A DNA stretch of 64,000 nucleotides, from positions 1-64,000 of the forward strand of contig CANLCC010000007.1 of assembly GCA_947488815.1 (NCBI GenBank), written 5' to 3'. The notes beneath the pieces were generated by a model. It saw only the letters and a program-made list of their open reading frames with translations, had not been told where the DNA came from and made no database searches. Position 1 is the first letter of the stretch. The number at the start of each line of letters is the position of its first letter. This DNA is from CAIQIA01 sp945861105 (GTDB taxonomy: Bacteria; Cyanobacteriota; Cyanobacteriia; PCC-6307; Cyanobiaceae). Positions 57,421 to 64,000 of the stretch are shown here, piece by piece. The position numbers and the translations under genes were made by a program.

Positions 57421-57953
57421 GGGGGGCCAGGGAGCCGCCAGTCGAGACCCGGCACACCGGGAATGATGGCCGCCGTGGAAGCCATGAGGTCAGAGTAGGC
57501 AGGATGCTGCTGGAGCAGCTGCCGCTCTTCTCGGTGGGCCTTGCCGGCCAGCACGACGGCCAGGAGGCCCAGCAGCAGCAGATGCTGCAGGCTGCCCAGC
57601 AGCAGCATCAAGCCCAGGCCGGCGAGCAGCAGGGCTTGGTAGAGGGGATGGCGGCAGCGGCAGTAGGCCCCCCCGGTCACGAGGGGGGCGCCGGGCATCG
57701 GGTCGGGCAGGGGGGTGAGGCTGGCGCCGAGATCTCGGAAGGATTGGAATGCCAGCAGCCCGCCGACCACCAGGGTGATGGCCCCCAGCAGGCGCAGTGG
57801 CCAGGGCCACGGCTGCAGGCGGGCGATGGCGCTGGGGGGGACGGCCATGGCGGCAATGAGCAGCAGCTGTGCCAGCAGCCACCATTCCCCGTGGCGGTTG
57901 CTGACGAGCCCCCCCGCGGTGAATCCCCAGCGCCGCAGCAGGGCAGCCATCAA
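57417..57953 (-). CDS. isoprenylcysteine carboxyl methyltransferase-like (ICMT/NnrU-type) membrane protein
   Basis: 178 residues, about five membrane helices. The conserved C-terminal half has GAYCRCRHPLYQALLL, then KAHREERQLLQQHPAYSDL, the R-H-P...E-E pattern that binds S-adenosylmethionine in ICMT-type enzymes. The bacterial substrate is unknown. Coupled to pirin by a 4-nt overlap. Confidence 0.8.
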   Translation of the reverse strand: MMAALLRRWGFTAGGLVSNRHGEWWLLAQLLLIAAMAVPPSAIARLQPWPWPLRLLGAITLVVGGLLAFQSFRDLGASLTPLPDPMPGAPLVTGGAYCRCRHPLYQALLLAGLGLMLLLGSLQHLLLLGLLAVVLAGKAHREERQLLQQHPAYSDLMASTAAIIPGVPGLDWRLPGPP

Positions 57954-58547
57954 TCAGACGATGGCGAAACTGCGGGCATCCAGCACCGCGAAGGGACTGA
58001 CGGTGGCGAAGAGAATGGCCTTGGCGGGGCCGTTCCCATCGGGGTCGAAGGCCAGGCCGGTACCCCCGGGCTGGCGCACGATGCCGGGGGTGCGGTCCTT
58101 GCCTGCGCTGTTCACGGAATAGGCGAGGGGGGTGCCGGCGGCCAGGCCGGTGATGGCCGAGGTGAGCACGATCCGGTCTCCCTCGAGGGCGTTGAAATCG
58201 AGGATCTGATCGGCGTGCATCCAGCCGAGTTCGTTGAAACGGAATGTGTCGGCCCCTGCGCCGCCCAGAAGCACATCGTTGCCGCCGCCTCCGGAGAGGA
58301 TGTTGTTGCCGCTATTGCCCTGCAGGGCATTGCCGAGGTTGTTGCCGTTGGCATTGATGTTGCCGGTGCCAAGCAACACAAGATTTTCAAGCCCACTGCT
58401 GAGGGTGAAACTCAGGAAGGAGAGAACGGTGTCAAGTCCTCCGGGATCGGCACTGATCGTGTCGCCGCCGTTGTTGATGGTGTACGAATCGTTGGTGACG
58501 GTGCCGATGAGGATGTCGGCACCGGCGGTTCCTGCAATCTTGGGCAT
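57954..58547 (-). CDS. RTX-type calcium-binding protein
   Basis: 197 residues. Glycine/aspartate nonapeptide repeats occur in the middle (NNILSGGGGNDVLLGGAGADTF), then the serralysin-type C-terminal domain (ADQILDFNALEGDRIVL). The N-terminus has GTAGADILIGTVTNDSY. The layout is that of type I secreted proteins with a C-terminal export signal, but it has no catalytic domain. No HlyB/HlyD/TolC genes are nearby. Small and repeat-poor for the family, so possibly a truncated relative. Confidence 0.85.
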   Translation of the reverse strand: MPKIAGTAGADILIGTVTNDSYTINNGGDTISADPGGLDTVLSFLSFTLSSGLENLVLLGTGNINANGNNLGNALQGNSGNNILSGGGGNDVLLGGAGADTFRFNELGWMHADQILDFNALEGDRIVLTSAITGLAAGTPLAYSVNSAGKDRTPGIVRQPGGTGLAFDPDGNGPAKAILFATVSPFAVLDARSFAIV

Positions 58548-58680
58548 TGATTAAGTGTTGAGATGGAGCCTAGTACAGCCAAGCCTGAGTATCCGCTGAG
58601 TGTCGTGGTCGAGGCCCAGCTGGGGTGGCTTGAAAGAGCCTTAGTACTCTATGAAAACTTTTGGCCCTGTCAACGAAAAC
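58548..58680. other. intergenic region between RTX gene and CheB-CheR fusion
   Basis: 133 nt, less GC-rich than the rest, with GTACTCTATGAAAACTTTT near the cheBR end. It must carry the RTX promoter; the terminator of the CheB-CheR-PAS gene probably lies here too. A plus-strand frame from 58563 runs antisense into the PAS coding region and has no supporting signature. Confidence 0.35.
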
Positions 58681-61569
58681 TCAGCGATCTGCTGCTGGCT
58701 GTGCTTCCACCACCCGCAGGGTTCCCACCACGCTGGCCTCGAGGTCGCCATCGAGCCGCAGGGCCGTCTCCAGCAGCTGCAGCACCCGGCCCTCCGGGTG
58801 GCGCCAGCGGTACTGCACGCTCCAGCCGGGACCCGGCCGCTGCCGTGCCGCGAGCACCACCTGCCGATCCTCCGCGGTGATCTGTCGGTCAAGCCAGCCG
58901 GGATCGGCCAGCAGCTCCGCCGCCGGGCGGCCCAGGATCGGCCCGGCCTGGCGGCTGACGTAGAGCAGCTGCTCCAGCTGCGGATCCCGCTTCCAGACCA
59001 CCTCGTCGAGGGCATCGGTGAGGGAGATGAACCCGGCCAGGGAGGCTTCGGCGACCCGCCGCAGGGCCACCAGTTCCGAGACGTCCGTCAGGGTGATGAT
59101 CGCCCCCATCAGCTGCCGGCAGGGCCCCAGATAGGGCAGAACCCTGAGGAGATACGACACTTCCTCGCTGTTCGCCTCGAGCTGCTGCTGCGGAGCGCCA
59201 TTGACCACGGCTCGCAGAGCATCAGCCAGGCCCTGGAGCGGCAGCGTGGTGGGCACATCCAGCAGGGGCAGTCCCCGATCGCTCTCGAGAAGGCCGAACA
59301 CCCGCACCGCCAGGGGCGAGAAGCGCAGGACGCGCAACTGTTGATCCACGATCACCATGCCCTGGCTGAGGGAGCACTGGATGTTCTGCAGATCCAGGTT
59401 GACCTGTTCCAGCTCCTCTCCTCGTCGCTGCAGCTCCTGGTTGAGCGCCACCAGTTCGGCATTCGTGGCCTGCAACTCTTCGATGGAAGACTCCAGCTCT
59501 TCATTCGATGCCTGCAGCTCTTCTGATGAGGCCTGCAGTTCCTCGGCGGAGGCCTCCAGTTCTTCGTTGGCCTGTTCAAGCTCCGCCATCGACTCCCGCA
59601 GGCTGTTCTGGCTCCTCAGCAGCTCGCTTTCGAGCCGTGCCATTTCCTGGTTGAGTTCGAGCGACAACGGCGGTGCAACGGTCGGATCCGACGCCGGCAG
59701 ACGATGGAAGCTCAGGCAGCGCAGCGAACGGTCCTCGACCTGCAACGATGCGACCTCCAGCATCACCGGTTCCTGGTCATCCCCCAGCCGCAGGGCGCGG
59801 CTCTGCCTCACGGCTCCGTCATTTCGGCTGAGCAGCAGCAGGGCCGTGGCCTCCGCTCGCAGTTCCTCCCGTAGAAATCCCGTGACCGAGGTGATGAGCG
59901 GCCCCTGGGGAAGTCCGCAGAACGGAGTGACATCACCAAGGACCGCAATGAGGTCGAGGTTCTCATCCAGGATCAAGGTGGGCGGCTGCCGCTGCTGCAC
60001 CAGCGCCTCGAGCAGCTCCACGTGCTGGCTGGCGGGATGATCGCGACGATGCGGGGTCTGGCGGCGCAGGCCCACGGCACCACTGCCGAATGGTTGGGTG
60101 TTCAGGGCGACCAGGTCGTCCCGCTGCAGATGGCTTGTGAGGCGGTAAAGACGTTGCGGCGCGTTGACAATGGCGAAGCCTCGGTTGCCCGGCGGCAGGC
60201 TCTCGGATTGCCCCAGCAGCAGTAGACCGCCGGGCACCAGCGCGAAACGGAAGCTGCGCAGGGCCTGCTCCTGGAGCGAGCTGTTGAAGTAGATGAGGGT
60301 GTTACGGCATGAGATCAGATCCAGCCGTGGGAAGGGCGGATCGCTGCCCAGGTTGTGGCGGCTGAATACAATGCAGCGCCGCAGCTCGCGGCTGATCTCG
60401 ATCTGGTCGTCGCGGAGGCTGATGTAGCGCTGGCGCAGGTCAATCGGCACGGCGTCGGCGCATGCGCTGGGGTATTGGCCCCGGCGGGCCACCGCCAGGG
60501 CATTGTCGTTGAGGTCGGTGGCGAAGATCTTGAGCCGGTCGCTCAGATCAGCTGGATGGTCCAGTAGGGCGCTGACCAGCATGGCGATCGAGTAGGCCTC
60601 CTCACCGCTGGAACAGCCTGGAACCCACACCCGCAGAGGCTGCAGGGCGATGCGGTTGGCCATCAGCGACTCCAGCTCGGTTCGCAGAGCAGCAAAGGGC
60701 GATCCCTCGCGGAAGAAGCGGGTCACACCCACCAGCAGATGTGCTTTGAGCTGTTCAGGTTCCAGGTCATCGGCTTGAAGCATTCGAAGGTAATCATTGA
60801 AATTGTCGAGCTTGAGCAGTGCCAGTCGTCGTTGCAGCTGCCGGCAGACGGTGGATGTCTTGTAGCGACTGAAATCAACTCCCGTGCGCTCATGCAGCAC
60901 CATCAGAATGTGTTGCAGCAGTTCTGCTGACAGTGTCAGGCTGCTTTCGATCTTCTGGCTTTCCAGGTTGCTGAGCTGCTGGTGCAGCCAGTCGCTGATT
61001 CCGGCCGGATCCAGCACTGCGGTGAGACCACCGAGCTGAATGTCCGCCGAGGGCATGCCGCTGAACAGGGCACTCCGCGGGTTCAGGGCGGCCACCTGGC
61101 CGCCGGTATCCAGCACCCGCCAGAGGCCCAGCACTCCATCCGCTCCCAGCCCCGACAGCACAATGACGATGAGCCGAGGACCCCACACTGCCGCCAGGGT
61201 CTCTAGGGTTGTATCCAAATTGAGGCCCGCCCCGAGCCGATCCCCTGGCTCCCTGGACCAGATGGCCAACCCGTCCGCCTGCAGCTCCATTCCCACGGGC
61301 AACAGCTGCAGCCAGTTCGCCGCCGGCGGTTCCCCCTGCTTCAGGGTGCTCACGGGCAGAAGGCTGCAGGCGGCCAGGGAGTTCAGCAGATCTTCGTCTG
61401 GCGTGTCCTCGCTGGCATGGCGCACCACGAGGTAGGCGGTGGCGTGGCCCGGAGTCAGTCGGGATGCAAGCAGGTGCAGGGGGTCGGAGCTGCCGGCTGA
61501 AGCGATGATCAGCACAAGGGCACTGGGGTTCCTGTCCCCACCACTGGTGCCTGGATCCATTGGGGCCAT
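58681..61569 (-). CDS. CheB-CheR-PAS chemotaxis-type fusion protein
   Basis: 962 residues, no membrane segment. Residues about 15-195 are a CheB methylesterase domain whose catalytic set appears intact: S24 (IIASAGSS), H51 (VVRHAS), D144 (GLGADGVL). About 215-480 is a CheR methyltransferase with FREGSPFAALR, WVPGCSSGEEAYS, IFATDLNDNALAVAR and ISCRNTLIYF. Then come a PAS-like segment, a long Glu/Leu coiled coil (about 655-735, repeating EELQAS), and two PAS domains to the end. There is no histidine-kinase domain, unlike many relatives. No che operon adjoins, so it is a probable orphan sensor-modifier. Confidence 0.9.
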   Translation of the reverse strand: MAPMDPGTSGGDRNPSALVLIIASAGSSDPLHLLASRLTPGHATAYLVVRHASEDTPDEDLLNSLAACSLLPVSTLKQGEPPAANWLQLLPVGMELQADGLAIWSREPGDRLGAGLNLDTTLETLAAVWGPRLIVIVLSGLGADGVLGLWRVLDTGGQVAALNPRSALFSGMPSADIQLGGLTAVLDPAGISDWLHQQLSNLESQKIESSLTLSAELLQHILMVLHERTGVDFSRYKTSTVCRQLQRRLALLKLDNFNDYLRMLQADDLEPEQLKAHLLVGVTRFFREGSPFAALRTELESLMANRIALQPLRVWVPGCSSGEEAYSIAMLVSALLDHPADLSDRLKIFATDLNDNALAVARRGQYPSACADAVPIDLRQRYISLRDDQIEISRELRRCIVFSRHNLGSDPPFPRLDLISCRNTLIYFNSSLQEQALRSFRFALVPGGLLLLGQSESLPPGNRGFAIVNAPQRLYRLTSHLQRDDLVALNTQPFGSGAVGLRRQTPHRRDHPASQHVELLEALVQQRQPPTLILDENLDLIAVLGDVTPFCGLPQGPLITSVTGFLREELRAEATALLLLSRNDGAVRQSRALRLGDDQEPVMLEVASLQVEDRSLRCLSFHRLPASDPTVAPPLSLELNQEMARLESELLRSQNSLRESMAELEQANEELEASAEELQASSEELQASNEELESSIEELQATNAELVALNQELQRRGEELEQVNLDLQNIQCSLSQGMVIVDQQLRVLRFSPLAVRVFGLLESDRGLPLLDVPTTLPLQGLADALRAVVNGAPQQQLEANSEEVSYLLRVLPYLGPCRQLMGAIITLTDVSELVALRRVAEASLAGFISLTDALDEVVWKRDPQLEQLLYVSRQAGPILGRPAAELLADPGWLDRQITAEDRQVVLAARQRPGPGWSVQYRWRHPEGRVLQLLETALRLDGDLEASVVGTLRVVEAQPAADR

Positions 61570-61642
61570 GGTTCAGCACCGTTGATCAGCCATTCTGGGC
61601 TGAACCACCCGCGGCTGTCATTGGTTTGCCTGGGTTGTCAGC

Positions 61643-61654
61643 GGGGGGGGGGGG
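61643..61654. repeat. homopolymeric G12 tract
   Basis: Twelve consecutive guanines on the plus strand upstream of the CheB-CheR-PAS gene. Such tracts change length by slippage and can alter promoter spacing. It is the longest single-base run I noticed in the window. Confidence 0.85.
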
Positions 61655-61765
61655 TGAAACCGGATATGCATCATTGGTCGATTTCTGCATAGTTTTGACG
61701 CGGCTTGTCGTTTGATGTTATCACAAAACTGCACCATGGAACAGATTGTGCAATGGCAGCGCATG

Positions 61766-61808
61766 GATGGTTAAAACTCCTCCCAATCGGTGGTTAACGA
61801 TGGCTTAA
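61766..61808 (+). promoter_or_regulatory. three TTAA-type repeats upstream of the AraC-family gene
   Basis: GATGGTTAA (61766-61774), GGTGGTTAA (61789-61797) and GATGGCTTAA (61799-61808) form a small direct-repeat set; the first two are 23 bp apart. They end 42 nt before the AraC start. They could be an operator for the regulator itself; this is inference. Confidence 0.4.
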
Positions 61809-61850
61809 TGCTTGGGCGCCCAGTTTCCGTAGTCTTCAGTACAGCCGTTC

Positions 61851-62942
61851 ATGTTGGATGACCTACCGCTGAGTTATGAAGACCATCCCCAGTTCCTCGC
61901 CCTGCCCAATCCCTTCGCCCGCGATCTGCTGCGCCTCGACCAGTTTCTTTCGGTGGAGCCGTTTCTGGGCGCCCTCGCCCCCCTGAAATGTCTTCTGGCC
62001 AACGATGGTGCCCCGGGCTGGTGGGGCTACGGCCATGCCCGCCTGATCGGCAGCCTGCGGCTGTCGTCCCTCGTCGCCTGCGGCAACGGCGAAGCCACCA
62101 GCCAGGGCCATGACGGGCTCCTGGTCGTTCTCAACTACGGCGGGGAGATCGGCCTGGTCCAGGGGGGGCAGCATTGGCTCTGCCGTTCGGGAGATTGCGT
62201 GGTGCTGCCCGGGGCCGACGTGCGCTGGAGCGGAGGTCCGGTCAGTGTGGTGGTGTTTGTGCTGCAACCGGACCGGCTGCTGCGTTGCGGCACGTCCATG
62301 GCCGGTCTCTCTGAACCGCTGTTGCACTGGACCCGCCAGCTGCAGCAGGCGCGGGGCTGGCGCAGCGTCAGCGATGGTCGCCGGCCGACACTGCAGCACG
62401 GGTTGCGTCAGGTGTTGCAACTGAGCAACGGCCTGGCGGATATCAGCCAGGTGCTGGTCGATCGCTTATCGCTCGATGAGCTGGTCCACGGCCTTGTGGC
62501 GGCCCTGCTGTTCGAAGACCTGCGCCGCGAGGCCTCCGTCGATCGCTTGCAGCAGCACGAGCGAACGGGGCTGGACGGGTTTGACGAACTGCTCACCTAC
62601 ATCCGCCAGCACCTGGATCAACCCCTCAATCTCAGTGCTCTCGAACGGCGCAGCTTCTATTCTCGCCGTGCCCTGCAGTACGCCTTCCGCGACCGGCTGG
62701 GCTGCACCGCCACCCAGTGGATCCGGATCCAGCGGCTCGACCTGGCCCAGCGGCTGCTGCTGAATCCGACGCCCGAGCAGACCGTCGGCCAGGTGGCCCG
62801 CACCTGTGGCTACCGCAGCCACAGCCTTTTCTCGGTCGAGTACCGCCAGCGCTTCCTCGTGCGTCCATCAGATCAGCTGCGCGAGGCCCGTCAACGCCAG
62901 ATGCAGGCCGCCGACGACCGCCTGCACCCGCCGGCGGATTGA
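61851..62942 (+). CDS. AraC-family transcriptional regulator
   Basis: 363 residues. The N-terminal half resembles the cupin-like ligand-binding domain of OprR/AraC_binding-type proteins (LVVLNYGGEIGLVQGGQHWLC, then DCVVLPGADVRW). The C-terminal DNA-binding domain has two helix-turn-helices: LNLSALERRSFYSRRALQYAFRDRLGCTATQWIRIQRL and TVGQVARTCGYRSHSLFSVEYRQRF. Ligand and targets are unknown. It diverges from the CheB-CheR-PAS gene, making that gene a candidate target. Confidence 0.88.
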   Translation: MLDDLPLSYEDHPQFLALPNPFARDLLRLDQFLSVEPFLGALAPLKCLLANDGAPGWWGYGHARLIGSLRLSSLVACGNGEATSQGHDGLLVVLNYGGEIGLVQGGQHWLCRSGDCVVLPGADVRWSGGPVSVVVFVLQPDRLLRCGTSMAGLSEPLLHWTRQLQQARGWRSVSDGRRPTLQHGLRQVLQLSNGLADISQVLVDRLSLDELVHGLVAALLFEDLRREASVDRLQQHERTGLDGFDELLTYIRQHLDQPLNLSALERRSFYSRRALQYAFRDRLGCTATQWIRIQRLDLAQRLLLNPTPEQTVGQVARTCGYRSHSLFSVEYRQRFLVRPSDQLREARQRQMQAADDRLHPPAD

Positions 62943-63026
62943 GGATCCCGTGGCCCAAACCCGCAGCGCCGGGCCGCCATCGCCGCCGGGTCGCCCTAAT
63001 CGGTAGGGGCGACGCCCCTTCCGGCC

Positions 63027-64000
63027 ATGGTCCATCCCCTCGATCCGGCCCGCGGCAGCCACCGGGCCCGCCAGGAGGGGCTCGACCCCGGCCTGCGCGC
63101 TGACCCCTACCGCGACGAGACCCACTGGCCCGACCCCTGCCGTTGCCCCGACTGTGGCGCTGTGTATCACCAGGGACGCTGGCAATGGGCCGAAGCCCTG
63201 CGCCTCGAACCCCAGCGGCAGCGCTGTCCGGCCTGTCGCCGGCTGCACGACCGGCAACCGGCGGCGGCGTTGCAGCTCCATGGCCCGCACCTCGACAGCC
63301 TCTGGCCCGAGATCCAGCGCCTGGTGCAGCACACCGCCGAACAGGAGGGGGCTGAGCATCCCCTCGAACGCATCATGGCCATCGACCATCCCCCCCAGGC
63401 CCCGGCGGGGGAGCGTCGACTCACGTTCACCGGCACCCACCTGGCCCATGGGGTGGCGACGGCGCTGCAGCAGGCCTACGGCGGTCAGCTGCAGGCCCGC
63501 TATCCCGAAGGGGACACGATGCTGCGGCTTGATCTGCGCCTCGAGGACGGCAGCGTCCGTCGGCAGCTGCTGCTCACCAGCCCCAGCTTTGCCGATGGCG
63601 ACACCATCCCGCGGCGCCACACCGCCTGGGGGCGCAACCTCTCGCCGGCCCTGCAGTGGAGCGGCGAACCGCAGGGCACCGCCAGCTATGTGCTGATCTT
63701 CGACGACCCCGACGCTGGCGCCACACCCTGGCTGCACTGGTTGCTGCACGACATTCCCGCCGCTGTGCATCACCTGCCCGAGGGGCTCGAACCCTCCCTC
63801 GACTGGTCCCGAGGTGTGCGATACCAGGGGCCCCAACCGCCGCCGGGGCCGCCCCACCGCTACCGCCTGCGGCTGCTGGCCCTCGACCGTCGGCTGGGGT
63901 TGCCAGCGTCTGCCGGCCTGGCGATGGTCGAAGAGGCCATGGCCGGCCATGTGCTGGCTGAAGCCACCTTCAGCGGCACCGTGGCTCCCTCGATGCAGGC
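63027..64000 (+). CDS. BCAM0308-like / YbhB-PEBP fusion protein, C-terminus beyond right edge
   Basis: 324 codons are open to the window edge with no stop. Residues about 1-165 match the BCAM0308 family: CRCPDCGAVYHQGRWQW and RCPACRRLHD (four cysteine pairs for zinc), HPLERIMAIDHP, then the repeat-like THLAHGVATALQQAYGG. The same frame continues into a phosphatidylethanolamine-binding (YbhB/YbcL) domain from about 180: SPSFADGDTIPRRHTAWGRNLSPALQWSG, YVLIFDDPDAG and WLHWLLHDIPA. I translated the join codon by codon and found no stop or second start that would be needed. The gene may be longer to the right. Confidence 0.75.
   Translation, partial: MVHPLDPARGSHRARQEGLDPGLRADPYRDETHWPDPCRCPDCGAVYHQGRWQWAEALRLEPQRQRCPACRRLHDRQPAAALQLHGPHLDSLWPEIQRLVQHTAEQEGAEHPLERIMAIDHPPQAPAGERRLTFTGTHLAHGVATALQQAYGGQLQARYPEGDTMLRLDLRLEDGSVRRQLLLTSPSFADGDTIPRRHTAWGRNLSPALQWSGEPQGTASYVLIFDDPDAGATPWLHWLLHDIPAAVHHLPEGLEPSLDWSRGVRYQGPQPPPGPPHRYRLRLLALDRRLGLPASAGLAMVEEAMAGHVLAEATFSGTVAPSMQ

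Larger units (their letters stand above)
61570..61850. promoter_or_regulatory. divergent regulatory region with G12 tract, CheB-CheR-PAS / AraC
   Basis: 281 nt between divergent starts. It is the least GC-rich stretch I see (TTTTGACGCGG, TTATCACAAAA and TGGTTAAAAC runs), so its promoters stand out. It contains a 12-guanine tract at 61643-61654, about 74-85 nt upstream of the cheBR ATG, and three related TTAA sites near the AraC start. GGATATGCATC around 61662 includes a palindrome. No RNA gene seen. Confidence 0.55.

Noticed and set aside
58563..58880. Plus-strand 105-codon frame opposite the end of the CheB-CheR-PAS gene
   Set aside because: Most of it is complementary to PAS coding sequence and it has a Pro/Arg/Ala shadow composition.
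1..64000. Enrichment of HIP1 octamers (GCGATCGC), a cyanobacterial hallmark
   Set aside because: I noticed only about four copies by eye (for example near 33183, 45578, 52496 and 56966), close to what a GC content of roughly 69% would give by chance.
1..64000. tRNA, rRNA, CRISPR arrays, insertion sequences and prophage
   Set aside because: I looked in the spacers over 100 nt and saw no cloverleaf, regular repeat-spacer pattern or transposase. The single tyrosine recombinase has no element around it.

Overview
The window is a dense, GC-rich stretch of a cyanobacterial chromosome, most likely from the Cyanobium/Synechococcus picocyanobacterial group. The case rests on content. It has photosynthesis and thylakoid genes (psb27, a Tic22-like protein, a ferrochelatase with a C-terminal chlorophyll-binding-type helix, a geranylgeranyl-reductase-like flavoprotein), cyanobacterial families of unknown role (DUF1824, DUF2854, DUF3153), a cyAbrB regulator, a Nif11-like protein and a transaldolase with EF-hands. 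Third-position GC is very high, which opens long spurious frames opposite most genes. I saw no tRNA, rRNA, CRISPR array or insertion sequence.

Layout. 1-5.2 kb (minus): the end of a TPR protein whose frame carries a DUF3604-like piece, then a ClC transporter, hemC, a DUF1824 gene and the principal sigma factor rpoD. 5.4-7.7 kb: priA, diverging from rpoD. 7.7-17.2 kb: DUF3153 lipoprotein-like gene, argB, DUF2854, ssb, cobK-cutA, a PfkB kinase, purA, psb27, a lipoprotein and proS. 17.3-21 kb: a helix-turn-helix-like protein, a small membrane protein, ppa, a 2Fe-2S ferredoxin, a large membrane protein and a Nif11-like protein. 21-27 kb: pyrC, lepB, a degenerate dihydroorotase paralogue, a two-domain histidine phosphatase and a CPBP membrane protein. 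27-31 kb: FtsL-like gene, ftsI, transaldolase. 30.7-36.9 kb (minus): two tightly overlapping runs, phytase-like/flavoprotein/frr/pyrH and cobO/methyltransferase/tyrosine recombinase. 36.9-41.1 kb (plus): hemH, an M23 peptidase, ilvB with a zinc-ribbon tail and two small genes. 41-53 kb: Tic22-like, a periplasmic binding protein, cyAbrB, a double retropepsin-like protease, GNAT, ppsA, selD, glgX, a degenerate metallo-beta-lactamase-fold protein, HU and gluQRS. 53-56 kb: a cluster of very small genes, DedA, a P-loop kinase and a ribbon-helix-helix protein. 55.7-64 kb: asparaginase, pirin, an isoprenylcysteine-methyltransferase-like protein, an RTX protein, a CheB-CheR-PAS fusion, an AraC regulator and a BCAM0308-PEBP fusion that runs off the right edge.

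Most genes are housekeeping (tetrapyrrole and cobalamin synthesis, pyrimidine and purine synthesis, translation, replication restart, cell division, carbon metabolism) and are packed with 1-4 nt start/stop overlaps. The last 6 kb looks more accessory: regulators, a surface or secreted RTX protein, a 12-G tract and the least GC-rich intergenic DNA of the window.

No clear defence or mobile system is present. The most unusual items are protein architectures: the BCAM0308-PEBP fusion, the DUF3604 remnant in the TPR frame, the zinc-ribbon tail on acetolactate synthase, the paired retropepsin domains, the inactive-looking dihydroorotase paralogue, and the CheB-CheR-PAS protein beside a G12 tract.
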